Shown: in pieces, positions 26,301-37,200 of the stretch
How positions within the stretch are numbered: the first letter of the stretch is position 1
Layout of the letters: each line of letters starts with the position of its first letter
Assembly (NCBI GenBank): GCA_013399305.1
Contig: VXAI01000160.1
Span: 695,159-759,158, forward strand
Length of the DNA stretch: 64,000 nt
Reading direction: 5' to 3'
Origin: Rostratula benghalensis
Lineage: Eukaryota; Chordata; Aves; Charadriiformes; Rostratulidae
Notes under the pieces: generated by a model
Database searches by the model: none
Seen by the model: only the letters and a program-made list of their open reading frames with translations
Told to the model about the DNA's origin: nothing
Made by a program: the position numbers and the translations under genes

Positions 26301-27944
26301 CTACAAGTCCAAAGGGCCCTTGTGGAGAACTTCAGTGGAATTACCAGCAGGAATTACCTGCTTTTAAACACTTACTGTGTTGCTCTTAAGTTCCCCCTGG
26401 CCAGTTACTCCAGGATACTGAAGGTCACAAACCTCTCTCTGGCTTTTAGGTGCTGACTGACTGCTGAACAATGCGGCTTCACTAGTAGCAGCCTGGCATC
26501 AGCTCAGAAGTCTGAGCCTTGAAATGTGCCAGAGAGCCCTGCAGCTGGAAGCAATGCCCAGCATTTCCCAGTTACATGTGAACCTGGCACCCAGGTACAC
26601 TCACACACTTGACTCCATAACTGAGGGTTGTTAAAAACTCCCTTGGGAAAACAGCTCTATGGTGGAATAAGAAAAATTACTGCTCTCTAACTGCAGTCTT
26701 ACTTGATGTTTCATGATCAATTCTATCATAAGTCTCTTAGGAAACTCTAGGAAACATCCTCTGCTCTGAGAAAAATGCATACTTTGCTCCTGAATCACAA
26801 TCTGGCAGCACTGACACTTGCGTACGTTCTCGTGGAAGTGTACTTTTGGTTCAGAGTGATCAGTTGCTGTAAAATGAGTGCCAGAGAGTACTTTGGTTTT
26901 TTAGTTTAAAAGTATGGTCACGACAGATAGGAGATATCAGAATTATGGGAATAGTGATGTGTGCCAGATTCTACAAATGACCATTTTATCTTCAATACTT
27001 ATCAAGTGTTATATACATCCAACTTGTAAGTGTTATTTTTCCTTGAGACTGCTGGGTTTCTGGCATGCTCCCTGGTTTCACACTACATTTTGGAGAGCTT
27101 TCCTGGTCATTAGTAGTTAGTGGGAGATGCTGCTTTCTCTGAACCTCTCCTGTGTCATCAATTTTCAAATTTTGTCCAGCTTAATCAGAAGCACTGCTTT
27201 TCACCTTAGGATACCGTGGAACAAAGCACTGGGTAGATGAACACTAAGAGCACTCTGTGTTCGTAAGATTGATACAGCCTATGAAGTTCCCTCAATTTAG
27301 CCAGTCAACACCAGCCTTGACTCAAAAGCAGTGAAAGCAAAAGAAATGAAAAGCATTTTGCACAGCTGAAATAGAAATGAGAGCTTGCAAAGGCTTATAA
27401 TCACACAGAGCAACAGGAATGGAAATTTACCCATCCAGCTCATAAAGAGTTTTCTCCCCCTTTATATCATCGGATAAGCTAGTAAACATTACACAATGTT
27501 CCCCTCTGAGAGTTCTGCGGCTCAAGCCAGCTCTCGATCCTGAGATTGTCAACATGGAAGAAGGCCATAATGAGAATCCCTTCTTTCCTCTAGCTAGTGT
27601 TACTGAAACCAAGAGGGAAGCAAACTAACCCTTCTAACCCAAAAAAGGGCGATCTTCCCATTTGGGAAAGATTAATGGTTCTGTGAGTCTGGAACAGAGG
27701 ATCTCCTCTACCATTTAGTAAGTTAAAATGCCTTCCCACATTTTTTCAAACCCTTAACCAAGTTGACAGTCCCTTCACTTTGGTTTTGCAATTGTTCAAA
27801 TCCCAAGATGACGCTGCTTCTTACATTATTTTTTTCATAATTCATATTAAAATGTATGTTTACTTCATCTGGAATGTAAATAAAGTTAATGCATGTGGGT
27901 CTTGAATAAAGGCAGAGATGGGGATAAGTAATCTCTCTGAGGAC
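23346..27944. other. Gene-free DNA upstream of IL1R1
   Basis: No coding signature, RNA gene or clear repeat is recognised. An Ig-like GETINIPC string after a splice-like AG at 24323 ends quickly at a stop and is not supported. Confidence 0.5.
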
Positions 27945-28192
27945 AGGATCACGGAATGATATGGGGTTGGAAGGGAAGTCATCTAGTCCAACCCTCCTGC
28001 CAAAGCAGGTCCTCCTAGAGCACGTTGCACAGGAACATGCCAGGTGGGTTTTGAATGTCTCCAGAGAGACTCCACTAGCCCTCTGGGCAGCCTGTTCCAG
28101 TTCTCTGCCACCCTTAAAGTGAAGAAGTTCCTCCTCATGTTTAGATGCAACTTTTTGTGTTCAAGTTTGTGCCCATTACCTCTAGTACCCTA
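27945..28192 (-). mobile_element. CR1 retrotransposon 3' fragment
   Basis: The + strand reads GGATCACGGAATGATATGGGGTTGGAAGGG and continues through TCTAGTCCAACCCTCCTGCC and GGCAGCCTGTTCCAG, the reverse complement of a CR1 3' end. The fragment is about 250 bp and lies 0.8 kb upstream of the IL1R1 CpG island. Confidence 0.92.
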
Positions 28193-28984
28193 CAGTCATG
28201 TTTTTGAGGGGTGAGCTTATGAGAACCAAAATGAAGGAGGCGAAGGCAAACTCAAGGAGGAAAAGACACTAAATTGAAAACTATGGGCAGAGAAATTTCT
28301 CCCTGTCTGGTGAAATTTGCATTTCTGTGTTTGAACATGTTTCATTTCACCATCTCAAGAACTATGTAGAGCTACTACGCAAACCCTGAAGGAAGAAACT
28401 ATTGTTTCAACTGAAAAATTGATACCTTGGCATAGTGGAAGTGACAGCTGACCAAATCAGACACAATGGAAAGCAAACAAAGCTCTGCTTTAGAGAGGTT
28501 GAGCAACTTCAGGTGATGGAATATGGGAATGGTGACACCAGGCATCCAGCTGTCCTGGTAAATACCAGACAGAAATGAAGTCCTTGCACCCACTTCTTGA
28601 CTGGGGTGCCAGATTTGCCAGGAACTGGTTTCACTTGAGCTATGCTGGTCTTCAGGACAGGCACGGTTACGTCTCGCATGTTGTGAATGCTCGGTGGTGC
28701 AACAGGCAGGATCTGGTCATTTGGAGATGTGAAAGGTCTCTCTGGTCCCACCAGGCTGACAAACGGGCATTAGCCCTGCACCACAGCAAAGCTGAGCTGG
28801 CCATGCGGCTCTTGCCCTTTCTGAGATCAGTCCAGTCAGGGCTTGCCCTGAGACCCATGGGCAGCCTTTGGGACAAATGGTGCCTACACAGGGCCAAAGT
28901 CACCTCGGCCACCCTGGGGTGGCGGCTTGAAGGGGAACTACGCCCAGGCGTGGTGGCTAAAGGCAGCGGGTCGATGCCATGGAA

Positions 28985-29470
28985 AACAGGGTTAGCTCAA
29001 ACTTCGGGGTGATGCCCCGAAGGCGGCCACCCTGAGGGCCAGCTCGCCCGCGCCAGGTGCTCCCACGGTCGCCATGGCCGTGGGGAGCCCGCGGTTCAGC
29101 CACCCCCAAGCGGAGCTCACACCCGCCTCCGGCGGGCAGCGGGCCGCTCCTCCGGGCCGTACCGGGGGCGGCCGCTGGGAGGGGCGAGGCGCCGGCCGCC
29201 GCCGTGTCCCGCTGGGCGAGGCGGGGCCTTGCTGCCCGCCTGCCCGCCCGCTGTGTGGCGCGGGCCGGGGCGGCCGGCGGGGCGCGGGGAGCGGACGGAG
29301 GTAAGGAAGGGCGGCGGGCATGGGGGCGGCTCTAGCCTCAGCCGCCTCGCTCCCTCTCTCCTTCCCTCCCGGGGCTCGGCTGGGCTTCCAGCGCCGCCGG
29401 CGTGGCGGGGAGGGGAGCGGTGTGTCCGGTAGGCGGTGAGGGGGAGGGTCCCCCTCCGGTCCCGGGCCGG
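28985..29470 (+). promoter_or_regulatory. IL1R1: CpG island, probable IL1R1 promoter
   Basis: GC content and CpG density rise sharply here compared with the AT-rich surroundings, and many GC-box-like GGGCGG and CCGCCC strings are visible. No TATA box stands out, which fits a dispersed-start CpG promoter. The island lies about 5 kb upstream of the IL1R1 start codon and holds a strong splice donor at 29301. Long open frames here on both strands are a by-product of high GC and are not taken as genes. The exact transcription start cannot be read from the sequence, and the island could fire in both directions. Confidence 0.75.
29200..29300 (+). other. IL1R1: Probable noncoding exon 1 of IL1R1 (5' boundary unknown)
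   Basis: The string GACGGAG followed by GTAAGG at 29301 is a near-consensus splice donor inside the CpG island. It is the best candidate for the end of a 5'-UTR first exon that would splice to 30712 or directly to 34194. The left edge is only a guess because no start-site signal is visible. A weaker donor-like GGTAGGCGG occurs near 29428. Confidence 0.5.
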
Positions 29471-29913
29471 TCAGCTCGGTGGCGGATAGATTGCAGTGCT
29501 CATGGTTTCCAAAAAACCTCCAACTCGAGCCCAAACCCTCGCAGTTTGTGTTGATTTCAGGCGCGTTCCCAGGCCGTTTGCTTTGGTGCGCAGGGTGTTT
29601 GCAGGAACCCGCTGCCCCTGCCCGCGGCCGCTGGTTTTCCAGCTTTTCTGGCACTTCGGAAGTACTTTTTAAGTTTCATTTATTTATTTCGCGTTTGCGC
29701 CTCCTTCCTCGCCGTGTGTCGCGTTTTATACGGAGCCAGGTAGGAAGTAGGGTATAAAACCGGAGGCATGTAGCAGCACTGAAAGCCAGCACATTTTCTA
29801 AAGTACTTGTAACAGGAAGCAGGATAAAGCTTGGCGTAAATCATCTTGACCCGGTAAAACACTAGAGAAGCTGTTTATTGCATAACTGCTATCAAACAGG
29901 GGCTATTTCTTTT

Positions 29914-29958
29914 NNNNNNNNNNNNNNNNNNNNNNNNNNNNNNNNNNNNNNNNNNNNN
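29914..29958. other. Assembly gap, 45 N
   Basis: The gap is in the first intron of IL1R1 and is flanked by TTTCTTTT and CTTTTCTTTTC, so an unresolved pyrimidine microsatellite is likely. No coding exon is expected here. Confidence 0.95.
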
Positions 29959-30711
29959 CTTTTCTTTTCTTTTCTTAACTATTCGTATGACGACAAGAGC
30001 AAAGTCTTTGGGTGGAAGAGGCTCCGGTAGAAGTACCGGTATCAAACCTAGTGAGGAGCTGCTGTGACAGCCGGGGACCTGTGCCTGTCACAACCTGTGG
30101 AGTCACAGCTTTTTTATGAGCCAGCTCTCCGTTGGAAGCTGCCGAGTTGAATCAAGGTTCCAGTTTCTTTCCAGCAGCAGCCTTTAAGTTTGGAGAGTTT
30201 TCACCAGGGGCTGGAGCAAAATGCTGGATGCGTTTTGTTTTTCTTCATAAATTTGGCAACAGCGTGCTTGTTTGACTCGGACCGTTCGTATGTGCTTGGG
30301 TTCTCAAAAGGCAGGTTGGAGTTGCTACATGAGCAATCTAACCTTTCATATAGATTGTGAAATTGGAATGCTGGAAAAGCTGAGAAACTGGTATAAAACT
30401 TGCATAAAAATAATTTTATAATGCAGAATCCTTAATTCAGGTATTTTAATTCAATCCTTAAATGGGAAATACCCATTACTTTTTTTTGGTAAACAATATT
30501 ACCAATTTCCTTCCCTCCCCGGAGTACTGTATGAATTTTTTCATACTATGCATCACTGTATTTTTGATAAATATGGTTTTATCTGCATGAGCTCTCATGG
30601 CCCTCTTAAATGCTTCTTAACTGTACTTATGTTAGTGAAAAAGTAATAACTTACTTCAGACTTAAATAAGAAATGTTCCACATTTAACTCCACTTTACTT
30701 TATACTGACAG

Positions 30712-30793
30712 GTATCAAGAGTTGAAATGACATAGAAAAGTGTTCAGAGTGCTGACTGCAAAATGAGCTCCTTCCACTTGATGCTGAAAGCAG
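30712..30793 (+). other. IL1R1: Probable 5'-UTR exon 2 of IL1R1
   Basis: This is an 82-nt segment between a good acceptor (pyrimidine-rich ACTTTACTTTATACTGACAG) and a donor (GCAG then GTACTG). Joined to the exon at 34194 it places an in-frame TGA just upstream of the IL1R1 start codon, so it would be untranslated leader. It carries two upstream ATGs: one makes a two-codon ORF (30727-30735), and the other, at 30763, opens a 32-codon ORF that overlaps the receptor start out of frame. Assignment rests on splice signals and position only. Confidence 0.5.
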
Positions 30794-33124
30794 GTACTGT
30801 TTGCAGTTGATCTGAATACTGTTAAGATTGCTCCTTTCAAGGTTATTTGAATGCTCTCATTGCCTCCAGTTTGAGGTAAGGGGGAAGTGGGCAGATAGCT
30901 AGCACTTCACCGTACCAGAATCAACCAGTGGTGGCCAGTTATGTACAGCTGCAAGTATCTATCTCTTTTTTCTTTGGTGTGTGTGTGTGTTTTGGGGTTG
31001 GTTTTTTTTCTTCTCCGTGTGCTTTGGTGAAAGTTGACGGAGTACCTGTAACAAATACAAAGTTGAACTGGAATTTAGCTTACAAAGATTTAACTATGCC
31101 AGGCTTCTTTGTGAATATTCTTTGTTTTCTGTGGCTTAATTTTGATGTAGCTTCAACCGAGTGTCTTGGATAATGGGGTTTTCTTAAAGGTATGACTTTG
31201 CTGTCATCCTGCAACTTACAGCATTGACTGGAAGGGAGGCATTTAAGAACTGAAGTTTGTGGTCATCACTTCAGTGTCAGAATACCACAGCGGATAACCA
31301 GATCCCTTCCTAGAGGGTGCACGTGCATCATTTTGTGTGACTTGGCGTTTAAGCATGTCCCTGTAAAATGATCAGTTGCTGCTGAAATTTTGTCTTGCTT
31401 TGCTGTCATGGTTTAACCCTGGTAGGCAGTTTAATAGGCACAAGAAGATACAAAGTGTGAGCTGTTACGAATTGTTTGGGTGGGTTCAATCTTGTCTTGG
31501 TGGTTGTACTTTGGAGCAAGTGGCACTACCTGGGTTTGGTTCTCCATCCACAAACTGAAAAGTTAGTGCAGTTCTTTCATGTAGGTATGCCACTAAATTA
31601 GGACGTTACACACCTCTGTGCTATTAGGTTGTTTGCAGAGATAATAATGAGCTGACTTTGAACCACAATTCCTGTGTTCTGTATGTATGGTTCAAAGGCT
31701 AAGGATCTCTTGGGCACCATTGCTGTTATGAGTCCCCACAGACAGTGATCTTTCTATTAATATTGAAAGGCACTTGAATTAACAATGACTTGCTGATACG
31801 CAATTGAGGTGCTTAGATGCTTTCTGTGCTGCTGTCTTGAGTGTTTTTTCATTGCGTTTGCTTTTTCAACACAATGTCATGCTACAAATTTATAAATTAT
31901 TTGCAAGTAAAAACCTTTGAAAAATTTGAGACAGAAAATTTGGAAAACAAAGATACAGTTACGTGTTTCGCACAGCTTCCTGAAGGACAGATATGCTAAT
32001 TATGCAGTGAGCAGACTTAGGGACCCAGTATATCTATAAACGTGTGATGATGGCATTTAAAGTTGGCAGGGTGCCTAAGGCAAGCAAAAGGGCAAGTTCT
32101 ATGAAAACAGACATCTTGCAGAGAACAAAATGTCAGAATCTTAAATTAGGTCCACATGTTTTGTGTTTTGGTTTTCAAGATGGTAATTTTAGAAATTTGA
32201 CAGAATAGCACTAAGTTATATTTTAACTATGTGAAGATAAATAATAGGGAAGTAACTTGGAAATCAAGCCTTTTTCGTTTTTAGTAGCTCGAACCACAAA
32301 TACGATTGGTTGGTGGTGTGGGGTTTTGTTTGTTTGTTGTTGGTTTTGTTTTTTCCTTATTTCTTAAAAGACTTAACGTACATATTTTCTTTGAGCCCAG
32401 CAAGATTTGCACTGAAACAGTTTTCTAAACTAAGTATGTAGGCAATGGGATCAGTGAAATTGCCATTCTCTCGGCATAACTGAAATTTTTCAGCTTACAA
32501 TTTATTTTGTCCAAATGACGTGTTTTGTAAAATCCTGTTTTTCCCCTTCTGCACTCGCCTTTTCCACTTTTTATAGGCAAACTGAAACTCTAAGAATGAT
32601 GAGCAGCTCACAGGAAAACCACATACAAGGCAACTAAATAAAGGCTACAGTATGAATGCTTTGTCAGATAAGCTGACTTCCAAAAGAAGTACATACTTGG
32701 AGGTTGTTATATTGAAGTGTTGAATTCTACTCTGTGTGTCCCTCCCTACTACCCCAGCACTTCCGCGTATGAAATGCTTCAAAAGAAGGAGCTGGTGTGG
32801 CTTATTTGTCACTAAAGTGAACTACATTGGATGTAAAGTAAGTCAAGGCCTTGTTTGGGGTTTTTTTGTTTTGTTTTGTTTTGGTTTTTTCGCAGGGGAT
32901 ACTATCTCCTCTTCCAGGCATTTCTAGCTGGGTAGAAGGCAAATATTAACTAGGATCTGCGCAATGTATGTTTTGCAATGGACAGGTACGTGTGAAGCCA
33001 AATTGCTTTAGAGTGAAAGGGAGCAGCACACAAAATAGTCAGGAACCGAGGAAAGGCAAGACAACTAAAGGCAGACCTTAACCTACAAGGAGAAGGGAAG
33101 GGGTTAAGTGTTTTTTTTTTTTTA

Positions 33125-33357
33125 AGGAGGTTCCACTTAAATATGAGGAAAAACTTCTTCACAGTGAGGGTAACGGAACACTGGAACGGGCTGCCCAGAG
33201 AGGTGGTGGAGTCTCCTTCTCTGGAGACATTCAAAACCTGCCTGGATGTGTTCCTGTGTGACCTGATCTAGGTGTTCCTGCTCCAGCAGGGGGATTGGAC
33301 TAGATGATCTTTCAAGGTCCCTTCCAATCCCTGATATTCTAAGATTTTGTGATTCTG
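33125..33357 (+). mobile_element. CR1 retrotransposon 3' fragment, sense orientation, in IL1R1 5' intron
   Basis: The only + strand CR1 seen. It runs from GAGGTTCCACTTAAATATGAGG through GGCTGCCCAGAGAGGTGGTGGAG and ends in the octamer-type tail ATTCTAAGATTTTGTGATTCTG. It matches the copy at 22648 closely, so both appear to be from the same subfamily. It lies 840 bp upstream of the signal-peptide exon. Confidence 0.95.
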
Positions 33358-34193
33358 TTTGCCAGCTGTCTGGCAGTAAAAGGTGCGGGACAGGCTTTGA
33401 TGATGTCTTTCCAAGAAAAAGCAGGCACATCTGAGAGGGGAGCAGGACTTAAGATTTAGAGCTTTCATGGAAGCCACTTGCGGGCCGTGAGGGCAGTGGG
33501 TGTCTGTTCAGTCCTGCCTTGATTAGAGGAAGCTGTGAAGAAAATCCGAGGTGTGAAGTGAAACTACAACTCTTGAACACTGTTTTGTGTCTGACCACAG
33601 CAGTTCACATTAGCTGCAGCTGCCGCACAAGTTTGACTTTAGGTTCCAATTTAAGTGCCAGATAACACTGGAGTTACGCTGTGCTTGGCCTCCTGCAAAG
33701 AACTACAAGTTGATCCGCTCTTAAAAGCGGTGCTGCCTCAACTGAACAAAACCAGTTCAAAGAATAAAACATCATACATCTCTGATTGTGTCTCTCATAA
33801 ACACGTGAAAAGAGGAGTAGCTTAATCAAACTTGGTTTCTAAATTACACAGTATAGCTTAAATCACTGTATGCTGGCATAACTTGTCTGTGCTGGAGGGT
33901 TGGCCTTTTTTTTTTTTTTTTTTCTTTGGCTTAACTGTGCTGGGAAAAGAAAATTACACTGTATGCAAGAGTTATTCCAGAAGAAATTTGGTCAAATTCC
34001 TGTAGAAAGCTGAAAATTGTAGTTGAAATCTTCAAAAGCTAGGGTTAAATTAACCAAACCCTTTTTCCCCTCCCCAAGATGACTAATGCTTCTTCGGATT
34101 TTTTTTTTTTTTTTAAGGAGTAATGCAGGGTGCAGAGGGCAGTGTATCTTGAACACTCATACGACACTAATGGAAAAAAATTCTTCTTTGCAG

Positions 34194-34260
34194 CAAAAGA
34201 TGACATCTACATTTTTGCTCATTGGTCATGTCATTCTGCTGATACCGCTGTTCAGTGCTG
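34194..34260 (+). CDS. IL1R1: IL1R1 coding exon 1: start codon and signal peptide
   Basis: The acceptor TTCTTCTTTGCAG ends at 34193 and the donor GTAAGTT begins at 34261. The ATG is at 34200 in the context AAG-ATG-A. The exon encodes [20 protein letters not shown], a typical cleaved signal peptide with a short polar start, a hydrophobic core and small residues at the cut site. It ends in phase 1. Confidence 0.92.
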
Positions 34261-37200
34261 GTAAGTTAAATATGTTGTCAAAATTACCATTTTAAAAAGA
34301 AAACCTGCAAGAGATGAATTGTGTGTATTTAGTATGAAAGAGGTACTGAGAGCAAGTAGTGGATTTAGCGTTTGTTTTTCTTTCACCATACTGAAGATAT
34401 GCTGAATGCCTCTTTTGGGGTTGAAGCTGTATTGGGGATGGAAATTGACATAAATATTTGTAAATCTAGCCACATAAATTTAGGTTACTGAGGTTTTGAT
34501 TAACGTCTCACTGATCCCTTTTAACAAAGTCCAAAGAGATTGGCTTCCTTCACTTAAAGAAGGCATTAAACAGCTAATTTTAAGAGACATACTGTAGCTC
34601 TAGTCCTTAAAACAGTAGGGCCTAGTTTCCTTTACAATTTATTAATAATATTTTTCATGGTAGATCTAATTTTTCAGTGAAGTTTAGGGCTACATAAGTT
34701 AATGATGCTGGTCTTGCTGTTCTTGCAGAAATAGTCTAATAAAAATGTGTCTGAATATCTCCATAGGGACCTACTTGGAAAGCTTTAAATTATGAGATGG
34801 GAAGGTGGTGGGACTGAAAAGACTTTTACTGATGACTCTTTTGTTTTGAAATTGAATACATTAGTTTTCAATTTCTACAGTCATTCTGCAAGATTTTTAA
34901 GTCAAATGTCCTGCTCTGTGCTTAACTGACTTCTTGCAGCATCTATCCTTTTTTCTCTTGTATTTGATTGGCTTATGTTTAAAAAACCTGTTCGCTAGGT
35001 TGCATGATTGTTTTAATGGTAAATTGTTAGACAAAGTTCATTTTCTAATCCTGTGTACTTCTAAAACATAAAAAAGTATGCAGATGAAAAGCGTTGATAA
35101 TTTTTTTCTTATGTTTTTTAACAGAAGAATGTGTTATTTGTAATTACTTTGTACTTACTGGAGAACCCACAGCTATCAGTTGCCCGATAATAACACTGCC
35201 AATGCTTCATCCTGATTACAATCTCACGTGGTATAAAAATGGTAGTGCTACACCAGTAACCACAGAGAGAGACGCCAGGATCCATCAGCGAGAGGGCTTG
35301 CTTTGGTTTATTCCTGCAACGCTGGAAGATTCTGGTCTTTATGAATGTCATGTAAGGTAAGAAAGGGAGGAGGGGAACAACTGGGCTGCTAACGCTTACA
35401 AGGGTGATAATATATTTGTGGGACTTGAGTGTCCAGATTTTTTTGGTTTAGGTAGAGAGCTTAGATCAGTTAAAAGCACTGTTTTGACAATGCTTTTTGT
35501 TTCTGCACACTGCCTTTTTTCCCCCTTTTCTTCCAGAGGTATAGCATTGCAAAAGTGGTTCATACAGAAGATTTTTTTATCTTATAGCATAATAATATTA
35601 ACAATGGGTGGGGGGGTTGTTTGGGATTAAATGTGAGGTCACAGGGAAAAGTCTTAATTGCTTCAGTTTTTCTTGTGTTGAAATTGCTGTTTGATACTGA
35701 CAGATCAGAAGAACATTTTGGTTTCTTCACTGGACACGGTTAAATGGAACAATGATCTCAGAGGAGCAAACTCTGCGTGTTACGCAGTATCACCACATAC
35801 AGGCTTTCTGGGGAGCTTAGCAATTTTGTGAATCCTTTCAGAAATTTACAAATCAAAAGGCAAAAAGTAATTCTTAATTTTCATTTTAAAACATTACCAA
35901 ATATTACTGGTCAAAAATGAGAATGCCTATGAAGAGCAAAGCAACGTGCTAGACAGCTTTAGAGACGGTGAAATTATTGCATCCCTCAAAAGATCTGAGT
36001 GCACAAAGAAGAAAAAAATAATAGATCATTCTCTCCTCTTCAGTATTTTAAAGCTCTTGCCATATTTACAGCTCAGATTAGGCACTGGACTTCACCACTT
36101 CAGATCATCAAATCTTATTTATAATGTCTGAATTTCACCGAGTGCTGCATCGGAAAATAGTTTTGGGAAAGCACACAGAAATGGTTCTTTTCTTTATGAT
36201 CTTTCCACAGGACACTGAGAATAACTAATTCAGGCTCTCTGGGTGAGCCAGAATTCGTTTTAGTAGTGTGTAATTATGTGTTCTGGTGTGTATACAGTAC
36301 AGCAGTTATGCTGAAGGGTTTCGTGTTGTGAATGTAGTAACAGTGATCAGCAAAAACTCCCAGCGCAGGCACAGGTTGCAGGCCTCTGCATCTTCCTGCT
36401 CCAGAGTTGATAATGAAACTGAGATTGGAAGTTGGAAGATATCTAATCCTTTCAAAGCTACACAGTTCAATAATTTTGAGTGGTCTTTCTTCCTATGTTT
36501 CTAGCTACTGTAGCTGTGAGGTGTCTTCCTGTGGTGGGCGTCTCGCATCCCTGGCTTGCATAATGTCAGCAGCACAAAAAAACCTGCTAAAGTTCAGTTG
36601 TGTTAACTGTAGGCTAAATTGTATGCATCAATCACTTAAACTTTAATTACAGAGCTTGTCAAGGTGCAGTATGTAGAAGGTGAAGCCAGGACTATCAAAA
36701 CATGCCAGCTCAGTCTTCTGGAACCTTCTCCTTCAGCATAGCATTGAGAAGTGAAGAGTTGAGCAATAAATTAATAGAGAGGATACCTTTGCTTCTGGCA
36801 TCAGCTTCTGGTTTCTAGTGCAATCTCCCCTCTGCAGAGCTACTGTATCACTGGTCTGTGTTGAGGTGGTTTCCCAATGATATTGCACCTTGACTATTCA
36901 AAAACTCTGTCTCTCTTCTGCTAGGAGTTATCATCTGTTTTTCTTGGTGTGTTCATCCAAAGAACGCCAAGATGAACCTGTCTTCTCCTGTTGATTTGGC
37001 ACTGAGGTGCTCCAGCACAGATACGTTTTGGGTTGCTCTGCACCACTGTGCGTTGGCAAACGTAACGCTGAGAATGGCAAGGCTGGGTGGGTGCTGTGGC
37101 CTCTGTAGAGCGTCAGAGCTAGAAGTCCTGGTATCCCCTCTGGTGCTCCCAGAGCAGACCCCGCTTCTGTTCATGACACAAATTCCAAGCTTTTTCCCAT

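Noticed and set aside
28575..29012. 145-codon open frame on the + strand just before the CpG island
   Set aside because: No domain or family motif is seen, and the minus strand is also open here, so it is treated as chance.
28992..29654. 220-codon open frame on the minus strand across the IL1R1 CpG island
   Set aside because: It is rich in Pro, Arg, Ala and Gly as expected from reading GC-rich promoter DNA, has no domain, and overlaps other open frames on the + strand.
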